Shown here: positions 1 through 6,016 of the stretch, piece after piece
Layout: the number at the start of each line of letters is the position of its first letter
Numbering within the stretch: the first letter of the stretch is position 1
Assembly: GCF_013415885.1 (NCBI RefSeq)
Contig: NZ_CP058910.1
Coordinates: 2,604,001-2,668,000, forward strand
Source of the DNA: Halosimplex rubrum
GTDB taxonomy: Archaea; Halobacteriota; Halobacteria; Halobacteriales; Haloarculaceae
Direction of reading: 5' to 3'
DNA: 64,000 nt
The notes under the pieces: model-generated
What the model was told of the DNA's origin: nothing
Seen by the model: only the letters and a program-made list of their open reading frames with translations
Database searches by the model: none
Position numbers and translations under genes: made by a program

Positions 1-220
1 CTGCGAGTCCAAGCCCAACCAAGACCGCAAACCAAATTGTGTGCGTTGGTCCTCGATGCGGGAGGAGAGCAATCACCATATCTTTGTCTGGGAGCATCGA
101 GAGAAACAAGATTGTCACCAACCCACCGATGGCTAAGATTGGGCGTCCCGCTTCAAGCAGGATGTAGGTTATCGGCGAGTAGAGCAAGAGGGCGATTCCT
201 TTGTGTCCTTGACCGTGCAT
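1..220 (-). CDS. YdjM/DUF457-like membrane metal-dependent hydrolase, N-terminal part (runs off the left edge)
   Basis: Reading the minus strand from the ATG at 218-220 gives 73 codons open to the window edge. The protein starts with a hydrophobic stretch, then shows a D-x-D pair (LPDKD, about residues 44-48) and HRGPTHT (about residues 57-63), followed by another hydrophobic stretch. Histidine/aspartate motifs of the HRGxTH kind between membrane segments are typical of the YdjM/DUF457 family of membrane-bound metal-dependent hydrolases, which are common in haloarchaeal genomes and mobile elements. The start lies 4 bases after the stop of the upstream winged-helix gene, so the two are probably co-transcribed. 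Substrate unknown. The 3' part is missing only because the window ends. Confidence 0.7.
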   Translation of the reverse strand, partial: MHGQGHKGIALLLYSPITYILLEAGRPILAIGGLVTILFLSMLPDKDMVIALLPHRGPTHTIWFAVLVGLGLA

Positions 221-224
221 GGTT

Positions 225-452
225 TCATAATTCAACCCGTTTCAGAGCGTATCGTTCCTTAGATGATTCTGCGAGCGGTGCGACAATCTCCATCTCCCTA
301 AGCGACGAGATGATGTTGTACGTCTTCATCTTCGTCCACCCAAACTGAGATGAGAGTTGGTCTACGGTTGCGGTTCCAGCTCGGCGGAGATACATCACGA
401 TGAGTTTGCCTGCGTCCGATTCTACACGAGAAAGTAATTGTTCTAATTTCAT
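225..452 (-). CDS. Small winged-helix DNA-binding protein
   Basis: A 75-residue protein. The ATG at 450-452 is preferred over a longer in-frame start at 566, because the extra residues are encoded by AT-rich promoter-like DNA and look non-coding. Residues 25-70 fit a winged helix: a helix (TVDQLSSQFGW), a recognition helix (TKMKTYNIISSLREMEIV) and a short wing (KERYALK). Likely a local transcriptional regulator of the element. It is divergent from the nuclease gene at 583 and lies just upstream of the YdjM-like gene at 220. An inverted repeat overlapping its start codon (451-505) could be its own operator. DNA-binding function is inferred from the fold pattern only. Confidence 0.65.
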   Translation of the reverse strand: MKLEQLLSRVESDAGKLIVMYLRRAGTATVDQLSSQFGWTKMKTYNIISSLREMEIVAPLAESSKERYALKRVEL

Positions 453-505
453 AACTGAACAACTGTAAATATATTCTCGAAGTCTAAATATGTTGTTGTA
501 GTTAT
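451..505. promoter_or_regulatory. Imperfect inverted repeat in the divergent promoter region
   Basis: ATAACT-G-AACAAC at 451-463 is mirrored by GTTGTT-GT-AGTTAT at 492-505, separated by an AT-rich spacer. The left arm overlaps the start codon of the winged-helix gene (450-452), and the repeat lies in the 130-base gap before the divergent nuclease gene (583). A dyad over a regulator's own start suggests autoregulation. This is an inference from position and symmetry. Confidence 0.4.
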
Positions 506-582
506 ACTTTGGGTGCGCCCGTGCGTGGGTGTGGTTTGGTACACAGGAGCACCTTAAGGGATTCATATAATTATATTGGTAT

Positions 583-1185
583 ATGCTTTCTGCGGTGACA
601 GAAGACTTACGAAGTGAAGCACAGACAGACGGAATTTCGAACGCTGAAGATTACGACCGCTCCCCATCTGAGCGAGAGTTCGACAGGCTCGCTGGTGAAC
701 TCGGTGAGTTGGCGTTCGCTCGATTTCTTGAAGAACAGACTAATTTTGCGTTCGAACATCTCGGCGGCAAGACTGAGTGCGACTTCAACGTCGAAGGAGT
801 CGAGATTGATGTGAAGACTCGAACAGAGATTGACGATAACAAGCGAGACCTCATCGTCCCGACCGACCTCCCAGACGGCCTCCACGATATGTACATCCTC
901 CTGCGTTGCGTGTACGATGAAGATGAGATGGACAAGCAACGTCACAAGCGCAGCATCCAAGGAATCGAAGTCATCCAACGATGGGACAAGGAGACAGTTG
1001 AAGAGAAAGGCGAGGCGTTCAACCCACCACAAGTGCAAGGGCGAGCATCAGAGAATTATCGAGATACAGTCATCGTTGATTTTGAAGACGGTGACGGACT
1101 GCTCGATGTTATCCCGACTATCGAGCGGATGGTTCGGGAGACCGTTCAACTCTCTGCTGAACCGCAAGCACAGCCTGCTGACTGA
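583..1185 (+). CDS. Predicted PD-(D/E)XK-fold nuclease of the integrated element
   Basis: A 200-residue soluble acidic protein. A helix with GELGELAFARFLEE (about residues 38-51) is followed by CDFNVEGVEIDVKT (residues 66-79). This gives a D67 ... D76-x-K78 arrangement with a preceding helix glutamate, the layout of the PD-(D/E)XK nuclease core (as in type II restriction enzymes and Holliday-junction resolvases). The rest of the protein is unlike any family I can name. CTTAAG at 552-557 lies about 26-31 bases above the ATG and could be a TATA element for a leaderless message. It is divergent from the winged-helix gene. No methyltransferase partner lies beside it, so it need not be a restriction enzyme; element maintenance or defence are alternatives. 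Confidence 0.6.
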   Translation: MLSAVTEDLRSEAQTDGISNAEDYDRSPSEREFDRLAGELGELAFARFLEEQTNFAFEHLGGKTECDFNVEGVEIDVKTRTEIDDNKRDLIVPTDLPDGLHDMYILLRCVYDEDEMDKQRHKRSIQGIEVIQRWDKETVEEKGEAFNPPQVQGRASENYRDTVIVDFEDGDGLLDVIPTIERMVRETVQLSAEPQAQPAD

Positions 1186-1387
1186 TTCACATCTTTTCTC
1201 TAACTCTTAACCAACACTCGAACGCTCAGAGTAACATCTGTTGGTTAAGACTTTCTGGCGGGTTCTCCGCCGTGCCCGTTCGATTGTTAGACGCTCTACT
1301 TACCGAATTCGGACAGTAATAACTCTGTTCTGCTTGAAAACACGGAGTAGAAGGCTTCTCAACACCTCCGTAGCTAGCCTGTGCTCT

Positions 1388-2035
1388 CTAAGCGTTATAC
1401 GGATTACTCCCCCAGAATTGTTTGTACTTTCTATCAACTAACTCAAGTCCTAACGCTCGTGGAGGTTCACTTTTATAAGTACTATTGATTTCAGAATTTC
1501 GTACAACATCATAGACGTAATAGTGATGTTCAGTTTGAATAACGACTGTTTCGTTTTGGTCTACTCGATTCCACGACAAAGGAAAGTCTCCATCAGACAT
1601 ATCAGAAGAATCCCACCACTCTTCATATTCAGGTATTCCTGAATATTCTTGTTGGTTATTTCGAAGAACCCACACTCTTTGATAACTATCTTGTTGCTCG
1701 ATTTCAAGGTAACACTGCCACGTTGAAGCGTTCTCTTCACTATCATCACTAGAATAATCTCGGAAAGATTCACAGTGGGAAAACCATATATTTGGCTCTT
1801 CTTGGAGAGCGTAACTCTTCGAGTCGAACGTATAATCTTGGATGGTTTGCGACTCGATATCTGTATCTAATCGCTCGTTCTCTTGTTGTAATTTATCAGT
1901 TCGCTCTTCGAGTTCACCGATTCTATCTTGTTGTTCGGCGAGCTGGTCCTGGTGGTCTACATAAGAGTATCCCAGATACCCGATGCTAACAATTACAAAA
2001 ACAATACCTATAATCTGTACAGTTCGTGAGAACAT
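1388..2035 (-). CDS. Membrane-anchored coiled-coil protein of unknown function
   Basis: A 215-residue protein with one N-terminal hydrophobic segment (about residues 8-27), a short heptad-like charged helix (about 28-62; LAEQQDRIGELEERTDKL), then a hydrophilic domain rich in Asp, Glu, Ser, Tyr and Trp with two cysteines. The layout suggests a single-pass protein with its bulk outside the membrane. I do not recognise a family. AT-rich TATA-like sequence lies just upstream (about 2,040-2,060), so it probably has its own promoter downstream of the Tat-protein cassette. Base composition is clearly lower in GC than in the chromosomal genes beyond 5,717. Confidence 0.55.
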   Translation of the reverse strand: MFSRTVQIIGIVFVIVSIGYLGYSYVDHQDQLAEQQDRIGELEERTDKLQQENERLDTDIESQTIQDYTFDSKSYALQEEPNIWFSHCESFRDYSSDDSEENASTWQCYLEIEQQDSYQRVWVLRNNQQEYSGIPEYEEWWDSSDMSDGDFPLSWNRVDQNETVVIQTEHHYYVYDVVRNSEINSTYKSEPPRALGLELVDRKYKQFWGSNPYNA

Positions 2036-2117
2036 ATAATATTATTTATATCTCAAACGTTTAATAATTTCTCCTGATAAAATACGATATAAGAGCTGGT
2101 GCTTGTCGCTTGTACTG

Positions 2118-2780
2118 CTACGGGACACTATGCGGACTGCAAAGGTGAGCGATATCCATCTCAAAGACAACGATATTGTCGCCCTCACTTGTGACTTCAA
2201 TTTCGCTCTGGTCAGTCGTTTCTACCCGCACACGCTCGTACTCAACCGACGGCCACTCCCAAGAATTCTCAGGTGCTTCAATTTCAACTGTTTCGCCGTC
2301 CCCGACCACGCCCAGGTATCCGTGCGTACCCGTGCCTGTAGTTAGGAGAGCAATCTTTTCCTTCTCCAATTGTGCCCAGCGATTCGCTGTGATAGATTCG
2401 TCGCCAACCTCACCAAGTACGACTTCATCGAGATATTCGTCTTGGACTGAGAAATTAAAGACCTCCCACGGGGCATCGGACGGCTCGTGGTAGGAGAGAT
2501 TAATCCCAACCGTGTACGATTCTGACTTCGTTCGCAGGAGGTTCAGGTCTTCGAGCATATCAGCGTGAATCGAGACGTGCAGTATCTGCTGGTCGATAGC
2601 GGGGATATCGATAGTGTAGTATACAGGGGTTTTCTCCGCTTCCGTGAGTTCGTCTTCCCCTACCTCATCTTGTTCATCAGCCGCTCCACGGACTTTCTCA
2701 GCCGTTTTACCGAGTGGGACGCCAGCCTGTGTTGTAAGAGCGATACCGCCGACCGTCTTGATGTAGTTGCGTCTATTCAT
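2118..2780 (-). CDS. Tat-exported protein of unknown function (second of pair)
   Basis: A 220-residue protein that opens with a twin-arginine signal (MNRRNYIKTVGGIAL, then a weakly hydrophobic stretch to about residue 24), so it is probably exported folded. The mature part is acidic and rich in short beta-like stretches, without catalytic motifs I recognise. Its ATG overlaps the stop of the upstream Tat gene in an ATGA arrangement (2,777-2,780), so the two are translationally coupled. It is the last gene of an overlapping four-gene cassette. The paired signals and position suggest that both act together at the cell surface. No named family. Confidence 0.6.
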   Translation of the reverse strand: MNRRNYIKTVGGIALTTQAGVPLGKTAEKVRGAADEQDEVGEDELTEAEKTPVYYTIDIPAIDQQILHVSIHADMLEDLNLLRTKSESYTVGINLSYHEPSDAPWEVFNFSVQDEYLDEVVLGEVGDESITANRWAQLEKEKIALLTTGTGTHGYLGVVGDGETVEIEAPENSWEWPSVEYERVRVETTDQSEIEVTSEGDNIVVFEMDIAHLCSPHSVP

Positions 2781-3340
2781 AGTTTCCTCCGAAGCAGTTG
2801 CTTCACGACTTGGTGACGCTCACGGTAATCTTCGAAATCGACCCGCTCACCGTCGATGATGGCGATATTTGATAGATACTCAGTCCCGAGTCTATTCTGC
2901 ACGGTTATCGTCCAATCTTCGACCGTGTAAACATCGTAGATATACCTGTTACCGTCCACAGACCAATCTCTGTAGCTATGATAGTCAACTCGGGATACAA
3001 ATCGTTGTAAGAGATTGACTGCCTCTGCGACTGAATCAACGCCATATCGTAGCATACCAAAAGTGGCTATAATCTGCGACCCACCTTCTGTGTCTGGTGG
3101 AATCTCAGTGTATCTGATAGACGGGTGCAGTGGATAGTTAGAGTAGAGCGAAGTGATGTGTGTGCCGCTCACTTCTGACTCGAATCCCTTATGTTCCACT
3201 TCAAACCCTGCGATTGACTCGGGTACTCGCCGCCTGTATTGTTCGGGTGTCAGGCGTCCGTCCGTGTCCGTGTGTGCGAGTGAGAGTGTGGGCGTGAGTG
3301 CGATACCGCTTACTGACCGAAGGTACGTTCTCCGTCTCAT
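2777..3340 (-). CDS. Tat-exported protein of unknown function (first of pair)
   Basis: A 187-residue protein with a twin-arginine signal (MRRRTYLRSVSGIAL) and a likely cleavage near residue 22 (SLAHTD). The mature domain has no recognised motif. It starts inside the last codons of the four-TM protein gene (overlap 3,337-3,340) and overlaps the next Tat gene by four bases. The overlaps indicate one transcript with coupled translation. A secreted accessory, receptor-like or adhesion role for the element is possible but speculative. Confidence 0.6.
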   Translation of the reverse strand: MRRRTYLRSVSGIALTPTLSLAHTDTDGRLTPEQYRRRVPESIAGFEVEHKGFESEVSGTHITSLYSNYPLHPSIRYTEIPPDTEGGSQIIATFGMLRYGVDSVAEAVNLLQRFVSRVDYHSYRDWSVDGNRYIYDVYTVEDWTITVQNRLGTEYLSNIAIIDGERVDFEDYRERHQVVKQLLRRKL

Positions 3341-3669
3341 ATTCCAGTCACCGCCGTAAAGCCGACCGCCAGCCCGTGCGCCACGATACTACTCACAGCC
3401 AGAACGCCGATGGAGTGCAGGACGAGTCCCTGCGATATTTCGGGAGTGTATCCCGAAACTATCATCCCGCCTACGAGTCCGACGACGACAAACACCACTA
3501 TCAGTTTGGTCTGCAGTAAGAGATAAAACGAATAGCCGAACAGCAACAGGCCAGCGACGACCTCGTTGATGTGAACTAACATCACCGCCGCCACCGTGAC
3601 AGCGATGTTCAGAACAAAGATGAGTGGCAGACTAAGCAAGCCGTGATTATTCACTAAGCGCACGCTCAT
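3337..3669 (-). CDS. Small multi-pass membrane protein of the integrated element
   Basis: A 110-residue, very hydrophobic protein with about four membrane segments (near residues 10-32, 36-52, 55-72 and 84-108) and short loops. Small four-TM proteins are frequent in haloarchaeal viruses and plasmids (some pleolipoviruses carry one near the spike gene), but there is no spike gene here, so I do not assign it to that family. It overlaps the genes on both sides by four bases and is the second member of the cassette. Confidence 0.55.
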   Translation of the reverse strand: MSVRLVNNHGLLSLPLIFVLNIAVTVAAVMLVHINEVVAGLLLFGYSFYLLLQTKLIVVFVVVGLVGGMIVSGYTPEISQGLVLHSIGVLAVSSIVAHGLAVGFTAVTGI

Positions 3670-3935
3670 CTGTCACCTCCGAGTAGCGCCGAGTGCAGGT
3701 TTCGCTCTTCGAGTTGCTGGTACTCGCCGATTAAAGCGTCCCGACGAATCTTTTGATGCTGGTCAGAAGCAAACTCAGCAACTTCATCGAAGGAAGCATC
3801 TTGGCTTTCGACTTCGACTTCAAGACCGTGCGATTGTAGTTTGACTCGTGTGCGATTGTTTTCAGTCGATTCATCCTCGTCCGTCTCCTCCCCGTCAGTT
3901 GCACTTGGGTCTGGAGTATCTGAATCATCCGTCAC
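3666..3935 (-). CDS. Small acidic protein, first gene of the overlapping cassette
   Basis: An 89-residue protein beginning at a GTG (3,933-3,935); no in-frame ATG lies upstream before a stop. The first 28 residues are almost all Asp, Glu, Ser and Thr (disordered). The middle VKLQSHGLEVEVESQDASF and the following helix look like a small alpha/beta unit. Its end overlaps the membrane-protein gene by four bases. It lies 55 bases downstream of the integrase gene on the same strand, so the cassette may be read through from the integrase promoter. Function unknown. Confidence 0.55.
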   Translation of the reverse strand: MTDDSDTPDPSATDGEETDEDESTENNRTRVKLQSHGLEVEVESQDASFDEVAEFASDQHQKIRRDALIGEYQQLEERNLHSALLGGDR

Positions 3936-3990
3936 ATCTGAATATACACAGGGCGAGAATATAGTAGCTGCCAGCTGTCGGACACTTTAG

Positions 3991-5055
3991 CTATAACTGA
4001 GGGCCGTGCCGTTGCATCTGCGACCGCAAGAATTCGTCCTTATCTCCCGAAGTGTAAATCTCTGTCACCGACACGCTGTGGTGGCCAAGGATTTCCTTTA
4101 GCTCGTAGATTCCCGACTCGCCAGTCGATTGGATAAATTCTTCGGCGAACCCGTGACGGAGTGAGTGTGTAGTATACTTGGCTCGTTCTTGGCCACTCTG
4201 GGTTTCGATAACCTCCTGGTCTTCGAGATGGTCAGCGGCTTGGCGAACTATCTTCGAGACCCGCTTCGGAGAGATGCCGCCGTTCGAGCGTGAATCGTTC
4301 GTCACGAAGAGATAGTCCGAGTCAGAGTTATAGTACGCCTCACGCTTCGCTTTCATCCAGATTTCGAGATTCGTCTTCACTTTCTCGCTGAACCACACCC
4401 TCCGACCAGTCTCTGTCTTCACAGGTGGTATTTCGAGACGGCGGTCGTCTAAGTCCACATCACCCATCTGGAGCGCACAAATCTCAGCACGACGAATCCC
4501 ACACGAATACAAGATAGATAGTATCAGGCGATTCCGAAATTTCGGAGCGGGAGCGTTCTGGTACATCGCCTCGAACTGCTCGGGAGAAACTGCAACATAA
4601 TCATCACCCCACTTCTCTTTCTGCGCTGTGGTGCCGTGTTTGACATAATCCGTTACCGAGGTCTCGTCAGCCGCATCATACTCGACGTACCCTTCTGAGC
4701 GAAGGAATTTGATAAACGGCTGTACATAATTGTATGTCGTCTGGACGGTGGACTTAGCATACTCTTCGTCGTGAAGCATCCACATAATAAAATAGTCGAG
4801 TATATTGTTGTCAGAGCGTTCGACTGTGACGATTTCTTGGTCTATCGTCTCATCTATAACACCATCAAAATCTGGAGCGATATCCGTCTCAGCGTCGATA
4901 TCCGTATACTCTAAATCAAACTCATCTAAGAACCGTTCGAACCGTTGAAGGCTGTACTTGTAACCGTTAAACGTTTTCTTGGCTTTGCCTTTCCCACGCT
5001 TCGACGCAATATACGCATCTCTCAACTCCTCGAACGACGGTTTATCGTTACTCAT
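3991..5055 (-). CDS. Tyrosine recombinase (phage-type integrase, XerC/D-like)
   Basis: A 354-residue site-specific recombinase. Residues 7-125 look like the SAM-like core-binding domain, and residues 155-345 the catalytic domain. The conserved catalytic set is present: Arg188 in GIRRAE, Lys about 213, His297 and Arg300 in HSLRH, His325 in LGHH, and nucleophile Tyr334. The enzyme should integrate or excise the element by strand exchange through a covalent Tyr-DNA intermediate. Its start overlaps the end of the ribbon-helix-helix gene by 8 bases, so both are one transcription unit. It lies about 650 bases from the inferred chromosome junction. Complete and apparently intact. Confidence 0.95.
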   Translation of the reverse strand: MSNDKPSFEELRDAYIASKRGKGKAKKTFNGYKYSLQRFERFLDEFDLEYTDIDAETDIAPDFDGVIDETIDQEIVTVERSDNNILDYFIMWMLHDEEYAKSTVQTTYNYVQPFIKFLRSEGYVEYDAADETSVTDYVKHGTTAQKEKWGDDYVAVSPEQFEAMYQNAPAPKFRNRLILSILYSCGIRRAEICALQMGDVDLDDRRLEIPPVKTETGRRVWFSEKVKTNLEIWMKAKREAYYNSDSDYLFVTNDSRSNGGISPKRVSKIVRQAADHLEDQEVIETQSGQERAKYTTHSLRHGFAEEFIQSTGESGIYELKEILGHHSVSVTEIYTSGDKDEFLRSQMQRHGPQL

Positions 5056-5677
5056 CTTCCACCTCCACGAAGAAGAAGTACCCTTTGTGGTCGATTCTCA
5101 CGACGGACTCTACATCTCGCTCTAACTCTCTAAGTGCATCCAATACTTCACCCTGCGACTTATTCGGGAACTCCAACACGATATCGAGCCAATAACCCCA
5201 CGAGCGACCTCGACCGTCAACAGGATTCTGAAACTTCTCAGTAGTATCGATAGCTCGGTAGATTCCTTGTACTGCTTCGTCCATATCATCGAAAGTCGGG
5301 ATAATCTCATACAACTCAGTCGTGATGGACTCGCCTGTCCCGACGGCCCGACTATACACTTCGTCTTGGTGAGCCTGCACCGCTTCCACTACATCGAGAA
5401 TTTCTCTCGTATCTTCACGCACGAGTTCGACCTTCTCTTCTACTGCCGACGTATCCGCAGTCACTTCGCCAGATGACGAATCTAACTCACCTGTCTCTCG
5501 GGAAATCAGTTCTTCAACCGCCTCACGAATCAACTTCGAACGGTCATCGTACAAGTGAGGAAACGAATTTGGGAATTCGTCGTCGCCGAGGTCGGGGTCG
5601 AACGGTGTACAGACAGCATCCCACTTTCTGAGCTTATTCGCCTGAACTCGCAACGCAACCCGTTCCCAGTTAGTCAT
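5048..5677 (-). CDS. Ribbon-helix-helix-type regulator upstream of the integrase
   Basis: A 209-residue protein. The N-terminal stretch (about 6-60) has a short strand VALRVQA followed by helices ending in LIREAVEELI, which fits a ribbon-helix-helix DNA-binding domain. Then come a low-complexity linker and a coiled helix (about 80-110). The C-terminal 80 residues (EKFQNPVDGRGRSWGYWLD...) form an unassigned small domain. Proteins of this kind often sit immediately upstream of haloarchaeal integrases and may direct or repress recombination. Direct and inverted copies of GTTAG lie on and just above its start codon (5,669-5,694), the expected place for an autoregulatory operator. Confidence 0.6.
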   Translation of the reverse strand: MTNWERVALRVQANKLRKWDAVCTPFDPDLGDDEFPNSFPHLYDDRSKLIREAVEELISRETGELDSSSGEVTADTSAVEEKVELVREDTREILDVVEAVQAHQDEVYSRAVGTGESITTELYEIIPTFDDMDEAVQGIYRAIDTTEKFQNPVDGRGRSWGYWLDIVLEFPNKSQGEVLDALRELERDVESVVRIDHKGYFFFVEVEDE

Positions 5678-5694
5678 CGATACTAACCAGTTAG
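5669..5694. promoter_or_regulatory. GTTAG/CTAAC operator cluster at the start of the RHH gene
   Basis: GTTAGT at 5,669-5,674 and ACTAAC at 5,682-5,687 are a perfect 6-base inverted repeat with a 7-base spacer that contains the start codon (5,675-5,677). A third half-site GTTAG follows at 5,690-5,694, giving a second dyad CTAAC-CA-GTTAG (5,683-5,694). CCAGTTAG also occurs as a direct repeat at 5,666 and 5,687. Several half-sites over the start are typical of RHH autorepression. Binding itself is inferred. Confidence 0.5.
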
Positions 5695-5716
5695 AACGCC
5701 GCTGTTATAACGATTT

Positions 5717-6016
5717 GTGTCACGTTCAACTGACTACAACCAGTACAGCGCCGCGGGCTTCGACCGCGACGATCAGGAGCGGCTGCTCGAGGTAGCGGTC
5801 GAACTCGACGAGCGAGGGGCGTGGGTCGTGCTCTCGAACAGCGGCGTCACGTACGACCGCTACGACGAGGCGGGCTTTTCCGTCGAGCGGGAGGGCGCCA
5901 CGCGGGCGATAAACAGCGACGCGAGCGCCCGCGGCGAAGTCGACGAGATCGTGGCGACGAACGTCCCGGAGAGTGAGCGGCGCGGGCCGAACCAGCGGTC
6001 GATCGAGGACTACTGA
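5717..6016 (+). pseudogene. C-terminal remnant of a Dam-type (class D12) DNA adenine methyltransferase
   Basis: A 99-codon open frame whose first in-frame start is a GTG at 5,717, with an in-frame stop at 5,708. The translated part matches the C-terminal third of Dam-like N6-adenine methyltransferases: YSAAGFDRDDQERLLEVA, then WVVLSNSG, then ATRAINSDASARGEVDEI and the final VTN element. The FxGG SAM-binding motif and the DPPY catalytic motif, which come earlier in the family, are absent, so it cannot be active. Homology begins right at the element junction, so insertion or a later deletion most likely removed the 5' part. It may lie beyond the left end of the element. The 3' end overlaps the convergent permease gene by 7 bases. 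Confidence 0.75.

Larger units (their letters stand above)
1..5710. mobile_element. Integrated element (right part), with integrase at its right end
   Basis: A block of lower-GC genes with AT-rich spacers that ends abruptly near 5,700, where high-GC chromosomal sequence starts with a truncated methyltransferase gene. It encodes a tyrosine recombinase at the edge, a ribbon-helix-helix regulator, a PD-(D/E)XK nuclease, a winged-helix regulator, small membrane proteins and Tat-exported proteins of no known function. Integrase beside the junction is the usual arrangement of archaeal integrated plasmids and proviruses. No capsid, spike, packaging ATPase or replication initiator is visible in this part, so virus or plasmid cannot be decided. 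The left end lies outside the window. The exact attachment site was not resolved. Confidence 0.75.

Noticed and set aside
1241-1441. 66-codon plus-strand frame between the nuclease and the coiled-coil gene
   Set aside because: Basic, without domain or promoter; partly antisense to the convergent gene.
3337-3669. Assignment of the four-TM protein as a pleolipovirus VP3-like protein
   Set aside because: Length and TM count fit, but no spike protein or packaging/ATPase gene is near, so the virus link is not supported.
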